DNA of 64,000 nucleotides from positions 124,001 through 188,000 of the forward strand of contig NZ_JAVRHZ010000003.1 in the NCBI RefSeq assembly GCF_031846325.1, in the 5' to 3' direction. Below, piece by piece: positions 24,938-33,759 of the stretch (the first letter of the stretch is position 1; every line of letters begins with the position of its first letter). A program made the translations under genes and the position numbers. A model generated the notes under the pieces. It searched no databases. It saw nothing but the letters and a program-made list of their open reading frames with translations, and was not told the DNA's origin. The stretch is from Patiriisocius_A hiemis (lineage in GTDB: Bacteria; Bacteroidota; Bacteroidia; Flavobacteriales; Flavobacteriaceae).

Positions 24938-25990
24938 TTATATTTTAACCATCCAATTAAAAATATCTTTTTCTTTTCCTGTTTTTATAGCATTGAGTGT
25001 ATTGTTAACATCAAGACCCACAGGGCTATTGTCTGAAACATGAATAGTCTCTTCTCCCCATCCTATTTCATGAATATATGCAATCCCAACGGCAGTTCCG
25101 GTACCAAAAGCTTCTTCTAACGACCCATTTGCTGAAGCTTCTTTAACCTCATCAATAGTTATAGGTTTTTCAGTAACTTCAAAACCCTTATGCCTTAAAA
25201 GGTCTATAACACTCATCCTTGTAATACCATCAAGGATAGCACCATCTCTCTTAGGCGTTATAAATGCTCCATCAATCTTAAAAAAAATGTTCATGGTTCC
25301 AACTTCCTGAATATATTTATGCTCATGTGCATCTAACCAAAGTACTTGGTCATAGCCTTTTGCTTTAGCAATTTCGGTAGGTCTAATAGCTGCAGCGTAG
25401 TTTCCAGCAGCTTTTGCTTCTCCTGTTCCACCCTCTGCTGCGCGGATGTACTTTTTTTCAGCATACAGTTTTATTCTATTACTGAAAAAAGGCCCGGCAG
25501 GTGAGGCTATAATAATAAATTTAAAACTAGTGGCTGCACGCATTCCAATAAAAGGTTCGTCTGCATACATAAAAGGACGCAAATACAAAGCACTTCCCTC
25601 CTGCGGTGGAATCCACTTACGTTCTGCTTTTACCAATGCTTTTAAACCTTCAACAAACAAGTCTTCTGGAAACGTTGGCATCCCCATTCTATCTGCGCTA
25701 AAATTTAATCGCGCTGCATTTCTTTGGGGTCTAAATAGCATAGGTATACCATCTTGATCCAATGTAGCCTTCATACCTTCAAAAATAGCTTGCCCGTAAT
25801 GTAAGGCCATAGCTGCTGGATGAGTAGGAATGTTATCCAACGGTTGTACTCTTGGGTTATTCCATTGCCCATCGTGATAATCACAAATAAACATATGGTC
25901 TGTAAAGGTTCTACCAAGCGGAATATTATTAAAATCTAAAGAGTGAACTTTAGATGTTTGTACTTCGGTAGTGGTTATATTAAAATTCAT
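24938..25990 (-). CDS. ilvE: Branched-chain amino acid aminotransferase
   Basis: A 350-residue fold-type IV PLP aminotransferase that interconverts Leu, Ile and Val with their 2-oxoacids. Landmarks: ALHYGQAIFEGMKA, FRPQRNAARLNFSADRMGMP, LYLRPFMYADE, GGTGEAKAAGNYAAAI, YDQVLWLDAHEHKYIQEVGTMNIFFKI and the TRMSVIDLLRHKGFEV region. The PLP lysine is within GEAKAAGNYAA. Located between E2 and E1 of the branched-chain dehydrogenase, it delivers their substrates directly, so a catabolic role is likely although it could also serve synthesis. The upstream gap (120 bases) holds a degenerate dispersed repeat. Confidence 0.95.
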   Translation of the reverse strand: MNFNITTTEVQTSKVHSLDFNNIPLGRTFTDHMFICDYHDGQWNNPRVQPLDNIPTHPAAMALHYGQAIFEGMKATLDQDGIPMLFRPQRNAARLNFSADRMGMPTFPEDLFVEGLKALVKAERKWIPPQEGSALYLRPFMYADEPFIGMRAATSFKFIIIASPAGPFFSNRIKLYAEKKYIRAAEGGTGEAKAAGNYAAAIRPTEIAKAKGYDQVLWLDAHEHKYIQEVGTMNIFFKIDGAFITPKRDGAILDGITRMSVIDLLRHKGFEVTEKPITIDEVKEASANGSLEEAFGTGTAVGIAYIHEIGWGEETIHVSDNSPVGLDVNNTLNAIKTGKEKDIFNWMVKI

Positions 25991-26057
25991 TCTATTTTAT
26001 TTGTTTGTTATTTCAATCCCCGAAGTGTTATAATAAGTAAAAAGAAAAAAATCATTA

Positions 26058-26100
26058 AACAGATTACTTCTCATTTTGTACTTCGTGTTCAAAATGACAG
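26058..26100 (-). repeat. Degenerate dispersed palindromic element (GTCATTTTGA type)
   Basis: On the minus strand CTGTCATTTTGAACACGAAG, then TACAAAATGAGAAGTAATCTG; TCATTTTG and CAAAATGA pair as a hairpin. This is the style of intergenic repeat I associate with Flavobacteriaceae genomes. A related copy lies at 33760-33824. Confidence 0.5.
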
Positions 26101-26111
26101 TATTACTATAT

Positions 26112-27398
26112 TTAAATTTTTCTTTCCCTATCAAACTGCTCCATATTATCCGCAATTCTTCGTAAGAAAGAACCAGCTAAATAACCATCTACAATTCTAT
26201 GGTCAAATGAAAGAGATAGATACATCATACTTCTAATTTCTATCGTATCTCCTTCTTCTTTTTCAATAACTTCAGCTCTTTTTTTAATAATACCTGTTGC
26301 TAATATTGCTGCTTCAGGTTGATTAATTATAGGAGTACCCATTAAACTACCAAAGGTTCCAACATTACTTATTGTAAACGTGCTTCCTTTAGTATCGTCA
26401 CCCTTCAATTTATTATCTCTAGCTTTTCCAACTAATAAGTTTGTAGTAGCCGCAAGCTCTTGTAATTCTTTTTTATCTGCATTCTTAACAACAGGAACAA
26501 TTAGATTGCCACTAGGTAAAGCTGTTGCCATTCCAATATTAATTTCTTCCTTAACTATTATATTTTTCCCGTCTAATGAAGAATTAATCATAGGAAACTC
26601 TTTAATGGCATTTGCAACAGCTTCAATAAAAAGAGGAGTGAAGGTTAGTTTCTCTTCAAATTTTTCTTGAAAAGCTACTTTGTTTGCATTTCGCCATTGT
26701 ACCATATTAGTAAGGTCTGCTTCAACATATGCTGTTACATGTGGAGAAGTATGCTTACTATAGACCATATGGTCTGCAATCATTTCTCGCATACGATCCA
26801 TTTCAACAATCTTACCAGTTCCCTTATCAAATTTTAAGTCTGGAACTATAAACCCTGTATTTTCTGAAATAGGTTGAGCAAATTGGAAAGGGCGCCCTTC
26901 TTTAATGTAATTAGTCACGTCGCTTTTACGTATTCTACCATTTTCGCCGGTACCTTTTATTCGGGCTAGCTCTTCATAACTAATATGATGCTTTCTAGCA
27001 ATACTATCTACTAATGGTGAAATAAAAAGATTATCATTTACTGTTACATTTTTAGAAGCTGTAAGAGACGTGCTCTTTTTTGGCTTTTTAACTTCTCTTT
27101 TTTCTGGTGAGCTTGAATTACTTTTTGTTGAAGAGGCGCTCTTTTTCTGTATTTCTTCTGAAAGTTCTAAGATTGCTATAATATCTCCAACAGGCACGAC
27201 ATCTTTTGCAGATACCTTGTGCGCTATCATTTTTCCTGGTGCAGGAGCAGGTACTTCATTATCTACTTTATCCGTAGCAACCTCAACCAGAATATCACCT
27301 TCTTCAAAGCTATCACCTTCATTAACTAACCAGTTTATGATGGTTCCTTCTGTGATACTCTCGCCCATTTTGGGCATTACAAATTCAGTCTCTTTCAT
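26112..27398 (-). CDS. Branched-chain 2-oxoacid dehydrogenase E2 (dihydrolipoamide acyltransferase)
   Basis: A 428-residue E2. The lipoyl domain (1-80) has the swinging-arm lysine at Lys44 in VEVATDKVDNEV. A Ser/Lys-rich linker follows, then the peripheral subunit-binding domain (about 128-165, SPLVDSIARKHHISYEELARIKGTG) and the catalytic acyltransferase domain (about 195-428) with SFDHRIVDG, catalytic His at about 400. It moves the acyl group from lipoate to CoA. Position next to ilvE and the E1 fusion points to branched-chain substrates. A divergent Lrp-family gene begins 167 bases away. Confidence 0.93.
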   Translation of the reverse strand: MKETEFVMPKMGESITEGTIINWLVNEGDSFEEGDILVEVATDKVDNEVPAPAPGKMIAHKVSAKDVVPVGDIIAILELSEEIQKKSASSTKSNSSSPEKREVKKPKKSTSLTASKNVTVNDNLFISPLVDSIARKHHISYEELARIKGTGENGRIRKSDVTNYIKEGRPFQFAQPISENTGFIVPDLKFDKGTGKIVEMDRMREMIADHMVYSKHTSPHVTAYVEADLTNMVQWRNANKVAFQEKFEEKLTFTPLFIEAVANAIKEFPMINSSLDGKNIIVKEEINIGMATALPSGNLIVPVVKNADKKELQELAATTNLLVGKARDNKLKGDDTKGSTFTISNVGTFGSLMGTPIINQPEAAILATGIIKKRAEVIEKEEGDTIEIRSMMYLSLSFDHRIVDGYLAGSFLRRIADNMEQFDRERKI

Positions 27399-27511
27399 TA
27401 AATAAAGTTTGATATAATTTACAAAATAACAAACTCATCTGCTAATTTGGTTAAAAAAACTAACTAAATTTATCTACATAGAATTTTATTCTTAAGTAGT
27501 ATATAAAATAG

Positions 27512-27519
27512 TATTTTTG
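27512..27519 (+). promoter_or_regulatory. TAnnTTTG -7 element of the Lrp gene
   Basis: TATTTTTG is a perfect match and lies 46 bases before the ATG at 27566. The -33 position (near 27489) reads TTCTT rather than TTTG, so this is a partial promoter. Confidence 0.45.
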
Positions 27520-27565
27520 TTCTACAATTTTTAATTAAAAGCAGGATAAAAAGAAATTTAGCACA

Positions 27566-28039
27566 ATGAAATTAGACAGTATAGACATTAGCATTTTAAA
27601 GTCACTCCAAAGCAACTCGAACAGAACTGTTAAAAGCTTGTCTCAAGAGCTTGGTTTATCTACTACACCTGTTTTTGAAAGAATAAAAAAACTTGAAAGA
27701 GAAGGTTATATTGAAGGATACTCAGCTCGCTTAAATCCAAGAAAGTTAGGGCTAAAACAAACTGTATTTGTAGCGATTACATTACAAGGACACACAAGGA
27801 GCTACTTAGAGAAATTTGTTAGGCAGGTAAATGAATTTCCTGAGGTAGTTGCATGTCACAGAATTAGTGGAACTTTTGATTACCTTTTAAAATTATTAGT
27901 AAAAGATGTTGAATCTTACGAACAGTTTATAATAACCAAGTTAACACTTATACCTTATCTAGGAAATGTACAAAGTATGATTACATTGTCTACTGGTAAA
28001 GAAAGTAATGAAATTGACTTAAGCCATTTGGAAAACTAA
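27566..28039 (+). CDS. Lrp/AsnC-family transcriptional regulator
   Basis: A 157-residue regulator with an N-terminal winged helix-turn-helix (LDSIDISILKSLQSNSNRTVKSLSQELGLSTTPVFERIKKLEREGYIEGYSA) and a C-terminal RAM ligand-binding domain (VACHRISGTFDYLLKLLVKDVESYEQFI). Members bind amino acids, often leucine, and control their metabolism. It is transcribed divergently from the E2-ilvE-E1 genes, so it most likely controls them in response to a branched-chain amino acid. The stop overlaps the stop of convergent paaY by 4 bases. Confidence 0.93.
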   Translation: MKLDSIDISILKSLQSNSNRTVKSLSQELGLSTTPVFERIKKLEREGYIEGYSARLNPRKLGLKQTVFVAITLQGHTRSYLEKFVRQVNEFPEVVACHRISGTFDYLLKLLVKDVESYEQFIITKLTLIPYLGNVQSMITLSTGKESNEIDLSHLEN

Positions 28040-28632
28040 CTTCTTTTTATCTCTTGAAGTGTTTTATAAAAATCTTCTTGAATAGGCCTATTTTTTGGTA
28101 TTTCTCTGAGTGGTTCTACTTCTTTTAAAGTTTCATAACAATCCATTGGCAATTGTTGATATAGTTTTGTTCCAGCAGTTTTCCAAGCAATCATTTCGTC
28201 ACTAACTTCTTTTATTGTTTTGGCTGGATTACCAACTATAAGTTGCCTGCTTTTAAATAATGTTTCTGCTTTTACAAATGACATTGCACCAACTATACAT
28301 TCGTCTCCTATCTCCGCACCGTCCATAACAACGCTATTCATACCTATTAAACAGTTTTTTCCTAGATTGGCACCATGGATTACGGCACCATGACCTACAT
28401 GTGCACTTTCTTTTAAAGTTATAGATTTACCTGGGAACATATGTACAGTACAGTTTTCTTGTACATTAACGCCATCTTCGAGAATGATTTCGCCCCAATC
28501 ACCACGTATAGCTGCGCCTGGTCCTATATAGCAATTTTCACCAATAATAACATTACCAGTTACAGCAGCAAGTGGATGTACAAAGCTACTTTTGTGTACT
28601 ACAGGGATATGTCCTTTGAAACTGTATATCAT
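28036..28632 (-). CDS. paaY: Phenylacetate-operon hexapeptide-repeat protein PaaY
   Basis: A 198-residue left-handed beta-helix protein of the gamma-carbonic-anhydrase-like fold, with hexapeptide turns (VHPLAAVTGNVIIGENCYIGPGAAIRGDWGEIILEDGVNVQENCTVH) and potential metal-binding His residues (HMFPG, HVGHGAVIHG). PaaY in other organisms is a thioesterase-like or carbonic-anhydrase-like accessory enzyme that removes dead-end CoA products. It is the distal gene of the paa set here, 3 bases after the crotonase. Its 3' end overlaps lrp by 4 bases. Confidence 0.9.
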   Translation of the reverse strand: MIYSFKGHIPVVHKSSFVHPLAAVTGNVIIGENCYIGPGAAIRGDWGEIILEDGVNVQENCTVHMFPGKSITLKESAHVGHGAVIHGANLGKNCLIGMNSVVMDGAEIGDECIVGAMSFVKAETLFKSRQLIVGNPAKTIKEVSDEMIAWKTAGTKLYQQLPMDCYETLKEVEPLREIPKNRPIQEDFYKTLQEIKRS

Positions 28633-28635
28633 AAA

Positions 28636-29388
28636 TTATTTAAACCGTTTCAGCGTTTCTTTTGTAAACTCACTTAAAACCAAGCGTCCTGAAATAATAG
28701 CTCTTTCTGCTAATAATTCATCCCAGTTTTCTGTACCAGACCACATAATTTTTTTCATCTCTTTCATAGCTTCTGGATTATATTTACATAGGTTTTCTGC
28801 AAAAGACTTAACAGCTTCGTCAAGTTCTTGAGTAGAATCATATACATTAGCATATAGTCCTTTTTGTCTTGCCCACTCTGCATCATAAAAACTATTAGCA
28901 TCAATAGCAATCTGGCTCATGCCGCTTAAACCTAATTTTCGCTCTACTGCGGGACCTACTACAAATGGCCCTATTCCTATATTTAATTCACTTAACTTAA
29001 TAGCTGCAAATTTTGTTGCCATGCAATAATCTGTAGCACTAGCAACTCCTACACCTCCCCCTACAGTTTTACCTTGAATTCTACCAATGATAAATTTAGG
29101 GCATTTACGCATAGCGTTTATGACATTAGCAAAGCCACTAAAAAATACTTTTCCAGTTTCGGCATCGTTAATATTGATTAATTCTTTAAAGCTTGCTCCA
29201 GCACAGAATGTTCTATCGCCCCCACTCTTGAGGATAATAACTTTCACATCGTCGTTAGTTCCGGCTTCTGTAATAGTATTTGCTAGTTTTGCTAATATAT
29301 CTCCCGGTAAACTATTGTGTGCAGGGTGAAAAAATTCAATTGTTGCAATTCCGTTTTCAATATTTTGCTTTACGTATGGGTCTGTCAT
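28636..29388 (-). CDS. Enoyl-CoA hydratase/isomerase (crotonase) family, paa cluster
   Basis: A 250-residue crotonase. The oxyanion-hole stretch (AGASFKELININ) and the GKTVGGGVGVASATD region are clear. In true hydratases the catalytic pair comes from GGGCELAMMCD and PE; here the first Glu position is Gly (GGGVGVASATD), while the second is kept (SELNIGIGP). Loss of the first acid is usual in isomerases and other non-hydratase crotonases. The classic PaaF (2,3-dehydroadipyl-CoA hydratase) is otherwise absent, so this gene may fill that step or act elsewhere; I do not assign it as paaF. Located between paaZ and paaY. Confidence 0.8.
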   Translation of the reverse strand: MTDPYVKQNIENGIATIEFFHPAHNSLPGDILAKLANTITEAGTNDDVKVIILKSGGDRTFCAGASFKELININDAETGKVFFSGFANVINAMRKCPKFIIGRIQGKTVGGGVGVASATDYCMATKFAAIKLSELNIGIGPFVVGPAVERKLGLSGMSQIAIDANSFYDAEWARQKGLYANVYDSTQELDEAVKSFAENLCKYNPEAMKEMKKIMWSGTENWDELLAERAIISGRLVLSEFTKETLKRFK

Positions 29389-29403
29389 GTTTATTTTTAA
29401 TTT

Positions 29404-31938
29404 TTATAATAATCCAAACTGTTCAAAGTGATGATTCAAATGTTTTCTTTCTAATAAATACCATTCATATTTATTTAATTCACCAAAAACAACATTTTTG
29501 AGTGTTGCATCGGGATGCTCCTTGAAAAACTCTATGTAATTTTCTCTTGTTTTCTTTAATTGTTCAATTGCCTCTTCTAAATTACTAAACCTTAACTCTT
29601 CAATCTTAGATTCTTTTGCTAACGGAAACATATGTTCCCGTGGCATTTTATCGTAATTATAAAGTGTATTTTTTACCTTTTCTAGAATTTTTTTTGGTGT
29701 AGCTATTTTAAAATCCTGAAGTTTTCCTGAAGCTATTTGATAGGTATATTCCAAATGCTCTATCATTTGTTGTGCGGTCATCGCACCCCATTTCGGCTTA
29801 GTATCTTCGGTTAATTTACTAAGACAATTATTAATTTTTTCTTCAGTCATCTCCACAAACGTCTCTTGCTTTTTCTGAACCATGGTCAGGATAGTAGCAA
29901 TTGCAACCAATGGAGTATCCTTATCTGTTTTGTCTTTTTCAGGTCTGTTTTCAAAATTAGCATCAAACACCTCAACAAACCATTTTACTATACCACTTGG
30001 GTGTTCTGCAGAATTTACATCTCTATCTACCTTCTGTTTACAGGTTAAACGTACATATACAGTATCGTTATGATACAATGGACGCAAAAACCTAATTTCT
30101 TCTAACCCGTAATTTGCAGAAACAGGTCCCTTATTGGGGTACACAAATAATCCAGCTGCAGCAGATATTATAAAATAACCATGAGCAGTACGCTTTTCAA
30201 AAATACTCCCGTCTAAAGATGTAATATCTGTGTGCGCATAAAAGTGGTCCCAGGTAAGGTTCGCAAAATTTATGATATCTGTATCTGTTAAGGTTCGCTT
30301 ATGCGTTTTAAGAGACATTCCGGGCTTAATATCTTCCCAATGGTACGCAAAAGGGTGTTTTTCACTTTCCTTATACTCTGCATTAGGCTGGTATATCCCC
30401 GTAATCTCGGTTAAAGTAGTTGGTGAACCTTGGATGGCACAACGTTGTAAATAGTGTTTAACACCACGCATTCCTCCCATTTCTTCTCCACCACCGGCAC
30501 GTCCTGGTCCTCCATGAATTAAGTTAGGAAGCGGCGAACCATGACCCGTACTTTGTTTAGCGCTTTCACGGTTTAGCACCAAAATTCTACCATGGTGTGT
30601 AGCCGCTGAAACAGTATATTCCTTTGCAATTTTATCATCATTAGTTACTATAGAACTTACAAGTGAGCCTTTACCCATTTTTGAAAGCTCAATCGCTTCG
30701 TCTAAGTTTTTATAGGGCAGTAGCGTACTTACTGGCCCAAAAGCTTCAGTAATATGGACAGCTTCATTCTTTAACGGATTGTCTTCTCTTAGCAAGATTG
30801 GTTTAATAAACGCTCCTTTTTGGGCATCTGCTCCCACAGTTTCTACACTATCAAGATTTCCGTAAACTATCTCTGCTGTCTTGGCAATTTTAGCCACTTG
30901 TTCTCTTACGTTTTCTCTTTGTGCAGCATTTACCAAAGCTCCCATTCTAACCTCCTTAAGTCGTGGATCACCTACCGTAACTTTATCTAGTGCTTTACCT
31001 AAAGCAATTTGCACATCTTCTGTAAGTTTTTCTGGAACAATAATTCTACGTATTGCAGTACATTTTTGTCCACATTTAACAGTCATTTCATTTCTAACTT
31101 CTTTGATAAACAAGTTAAATTCTGGAGTACCTGGAACGGCATCTTCCCCTAAAATAGAGGCATTTAAACTATCTGCTTCCATTGTAAAAGGCACAGATTC
31201 TTCAATTAATCTAGGATGTTGCTTTAATATTTTACCTGTACTAGCTGAACCTGTAAACGTTACCACATCTTGAGAGTTAACAGTATCTAAAATACTCTTT
31301 TCGGTACCACTAATAAGTTGTATCGCTCCTTCTGGTAGTATTCCTGAAGTAATAATCTCTTTTACAACAGCCTCTGTTAAATAAGCGGTTTGTGGTGCAG
31401 GCAATACTACCGCTGGCATTCCTGCCATCCAATTTACCGCACATTTTTCTAGCATTCCCCAAACTGGAAAATTAAATGCATTTATATGAACCGCAACTCC
31501 TTCTCTTGGCACCATTATGTGATGTGCCATAAAACGACCTCCTCTAGACAAATCTATTGGGTCGCCCTCAACATGAAATGGTTGATTAGGAAATAATTTT
31601 CTAAGTGAAGCATTTGCAAATAAGTTTCCAAAACCACCCTCAATATCTATCCAACTATCAATCTTTGTAGCTCCTGTACGGTAACTTAACTCATAAAAAT
31701 CATCTTTTCTTTTAACTAAATACAAAGCAAGTTTCTTGAGCATATTTCCACGCTCTTGAAAAGTCATTTTACGCAACACATTACCTTTCTCTCTACCATA
31801 TTGAAGAATGGAAGGCACATCTAACCCCTTAGTAGTAACGTTTGTAAAGTGCTCACCTGTTACAGAATCTAAAACGGGAGTACCTTCTCCATCACCATTA
31901 ATCCATTGTCCTTTTATGTAATGCTGTGTCTTTATCAT
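29404..31938 (-). CDS. paaZ: PaaZ (oxepin-CoA hydrolase/semialdehyde dehydrogenase) with extra DinB/DUF1569 domain
   Basis: An 844-residue chain. The N-terminal ALDH domain (about 1-510) has FTGSASTGK and GQKCTAIRRIIVP, containing the catalytic Cys. The MaoC hydratase domain (about 525-680) has THKRTLTDTDIINFANLTWDHFYAHTD. Together they open the oxepin-CoA ring and oxidise the aldehyde. After Met686 comes an extra 155 residues with MTAQQMIEHLEY and KHLNHHFEQFG, His pairs typical of DUF1569/DinB-like metal domains. Standard PaaZ ends near 680 residues. Begins a separate run 191 bases after paaJ and is followed by the crotonase and paaY. Confidence 0.92.
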   Translation of the reverse strand: MIKTQHYIKGQWINGDGEGTPVLDSVTGEHFTNVTTKGLDVPSILQYGREKGNVLRKMTFQERGNMLKKLALYLVKRKDDFYELSYRTGATKIDSWIDIEGGFGNLFANASLRKLFPNQPFHVEGDPIDLSRGGRFMAHHIMVPREGVAVHINAFNFPVWGMLEKCAVNWMAGMPAVVLPAPQTAYLTEAVVKEIITSGILPEGAIQLISGTEKSILDTVNSQDVVTFTGSASTGKILKQHPRLIEESVPFTMEADSLNASILGEDAVPGTPEFNLFIKEVRNEMTVKCGQKCTAIRRIIVPEKLTEDVQIALGKALDKVTVGDPRLKEVRMGALVNAAQRENVREQVAKIAKTAEIVYGNLDSVETVGADAQKGAFIKPILLREDNPLKNEAVHITEAFGPVSTLLPYKNLDEAIELSKMGKGSLVSSIVTNDDKIAKEYTVSAATHHGRILVLNRESAKQSTGHGSPLPNLIHGGPGRAGGGEEMGGMRGVKHYLQRCAIQGSPTTLTEITGIYQPNAEYKESEKHPFAYHWEDIKPGMSLKTHKRTLTDTDIINFANLTWDHFYAHTDITSLDGSIFEKRTAHGYFIISAAAGLFVYPNKGPVSANYGLEEIRFLRPLYHNDTVYVRLTCKQKVDRDVNSAEHPSGIVKWFVEVFDANFENRPEKDKTDKDTPLVAIATILTMVQKKQETFVEMTEEKINNCLSKLTEDTKPKWGAMTAQQMIEHLEYTYQIASGKLQDFKIATPKKILEKVKNTLYNYDKMPREHMFPLAKESKIEELRFSNLEEAIEQLKKTRENYIEFFKEHPDATLKNVVFGELNKYEWYLLERKHLNHHFEQFGLL

Positions 31939-32038
31939 AATTAAACTCTTATTTTAAATATTTTTTTTATACTCTCAACGTTCATTTTATCTTGAAACAA
32001 AACGAACCAAAGATTCAAGTTTGAAATGAAGAATTTTT

Positions 32039-32082
32039 CAATCTTATTTCATTGCTTCACCAATCTTATTTCATTGCTTCAC
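32039..32082. repeat. Exact 22-bp tandem duplication
   Basis: Two adjacent identical 22-base units (32039-32060 and 32061-32082; unit begins CAATCTTATTTC and ends TTGCTTCAC) in the 191-base gap between paaJ and paaZ. On the minus strand they lie 100-144 bases upstream of the paaZ start. Confidence 0.85.
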
Positions 32083-32129
32083 ATTGATTCTATTTTTCTA
32101 AAAGCAAAGCGGTCTAAAATTTAATATCT

Positions 32130-33338
32130 TTATACTCTTTCTATGATAGCAGCATACCCTTGGCCTACTCCTATACACATAGTTATAAGCGCATATTTTT
32201 TGTTTTGTTCATGTAACTCTAAGGCTGCAGAATAGGCAATTCTTGCTCCTGTAACTCCAAGAGGGTGACCTATAGCTATAGAACCTCCGTTGGGGTTAAT
32301 TCTTGGATCGTCATCGTTAAGCCCCCATTCTCTAATACAAGCCAATGCTTGGGATGCAAACGCTTCATTTAGCTCAATTACATCCATATCTTCCATGGTT
32401 AAACCAGCTTTTTCAAGTGCTTTATTTGAAGCTAGTACCGGTCCTATTCCCATAATTCTAGGCTCTACTCCTACTACTGCAGAGCTTACAATTCTAGCTA
32501 ATGGCTTTAAATTATATTTCTTAACTGCATCATCACTAGCAATAATAGTAGCTGCCGCTCCATCATTAAGCCCTGAAGAATTTCCCGCAGTAACACTACC
32601 GCCTTCCTTTTTAAAAGCTGGGCGTAGTTTTGCTAAAATTTCTTTAGTTGTTATAGGTTTAACAAACTCGTCTTGTGAAAAAATGATTGGATCTTTTTTT
32701 CGTTGTGGAATCTCAACAGGAACTATCTCTTTTGATAATCTACCATTTTTTTGAGCTTTAGTCGCTTTCATTTGGCTCCAATAGGCAAATGTGTCTTGAT
32801 CTTCTCGGGATATGTTATATTTTTCTACTAAATTTTCAGCAGTATTACCCATCCCATCTGTACCATACATTTCTTGCATTTTTGGGTTAACAAATCGCCA
32901 TCCAAAACTAGAATCGTACATTTTACTATCATTTCCAAAAGCACTAGAGGGTTTTGCTATTACATAGGGTCCGCGTGTCATGTTCTCCACACCACCAGAA
33001 ATAAACAAATCACCATCACCTGCTTTAATTGCTCTATTAGCATGAATAATTGCAGAGAGCCCACTACTACATAAACGATTTACTGTTTCTCCAGGAACAG
33101 TAAAAGGTAATCCTGCTAAGAGCAAACTCATCCTAGCAACATTTCTATTATCTTCCCCTGCTTGATTTGCACATCCCATAATAACATCGTCAAATGCTTC
33201 TTTGGGAATACCCGGGTTTCTTTTTACTATTTCTTTGATAACATGCGCCCCTAAATCATCTGTTCTTACAGCACTTAATGTTCCTTTATAATTTCCTATA
33301 GGAGTTCTAACTCCATCTATTATATATGCATTTTTCAT
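32130..33338 (-). CDS. paaJ: 3-oxoadipyl-CoA thiolase
   Basis: A 402-residue thiolase. It cleaves 3-oxoadipyl-CoA, and in other organisms also 3-oxo-5,6-dehydrosuberyl-CoA, giving acetyl-CoA plus succinyl-CoA. Starts at the ATG at 33338 (MKNAYIIDGVRTPIGNYKG); the upstream ATG at 33374 would overlap paaI. Catalytic features: the nucleophile Cys in NRLCSSGLSA, HPLG (NGGSIAIGHPLGVTGAR) and the C-terminal CIGVGQGYAAI. The C-terminal length and motifs match PaaJ/PcaF. It follows paaI after one base. Confidence 0.94.
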   Translation of the reverse strand: MKNAYIIDGVRTPIGNYKGTLSAVRTDDLGAHVIKEIVKRNPGIPKEAFDDVIMGCANQAGEDNRNVARMSLLLAGLPFTVPGETVNRLCSSGLSAIIHANRAIKAGDGDLFISGGVENMTRGPYVIAKPSSAFGNDSKMYDSSFGWRFVNPKMQEMYGTDGMGNTAENLVEKYNISREDQDTFAYWSQMKATKAQKNGRLSKEIVPVEIPQRKKDPIIFSQDEFVKPITTKEILAKLRPAFKKEGGSVTAGNSSGLNDGAAATIIASDDAVKKYNLKPLARIVSSAVVGVEPRIMGIGPVLASNKALEKAGLTMEDMDVIELNEAFASQALACIREWGLNDDDPRINPNGGSIAIGHPLGVTGARIAYSAALELHEQNKKYALITMCIGVGQGYAAIIERV

Positions 33339-33339
33339 A

Positions 33340-33747
33340 TTATTCTTCCCAATCTTTTTGTGTTCTATAAACAACTCCTTTAAACAAAGCTACTAATTCT
33401 TGGTCTCGTTTTACCTCTACTATGTTAAAGCCTACTTTAGTTTTTTGTAAATCTACTATTGCCTCAGCAGTAATATAGTCTCCTTCTTCTAATGCTTCAA
33501 TATGGTTTATACTAGTTTCAATAGATACTGCATACTTACCATGTGTGTTTGCAGTAAAACCAAAGGCAGTATCTGCTAGAGAATAACTAATGCCCCCATG
33601 CGCTTTGTCCATACTATTAAGCATTTCTTTTCTAATAGTCATTCCTACCTTTACATGTCCAACTTTAGATTCTAATATTTCGATACCTAACCATTTACTG
33701 TAGGCATCTTGACTTAACATTTTATAAGGAATTTGTTCTCCTTTCAT
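33340..33747 (-). CDS. paaI: Hydroxyphenylacetyl-CoA thioesterase PaaI
   Basis: A 135-residue hotdog-fold thioesterase. The signature is AHGGISYSLADTAFGFTANTHG with the HGG active-site loop and the downstream Asp of LADTAF. It removes stalled CoA esters formed when the ring-epoxide is not processed, recycling CoA. It lies between paaJ and paaH and ends one base from the paaJ start. The upstream gap (77 bases to paaH) holds a degenerate dispersed repeat. Confidence 0.9.
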   Translation of the reverse strand: MKGEQIPYKMLSQDAYSKWLGIEILESKVGHVKVGMTIRKEMLNSMDKAHGGISYSLADTAFGFTANTHGKYAVSIETSINHIEALEEGDYITAEAIVDLQKTKVGFNIVEVKRDQELVALFKGVVYRTQKDWEE

Positions 33748-33759
33748 AATTTTACTTGT

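Noticed and set aside
30881..31273. 130-residue plus-strand frame inside paaZ
   Set aside because: Antisense of the ALDH domain with no start context or family resemblance.
32290..32754. 154-residue plus-strand open frame inside paaJ
   Set aside because: Lies entirely opposite a clear thiolase; its sequence is low-complexity and has no family match. It is a shadow frame.
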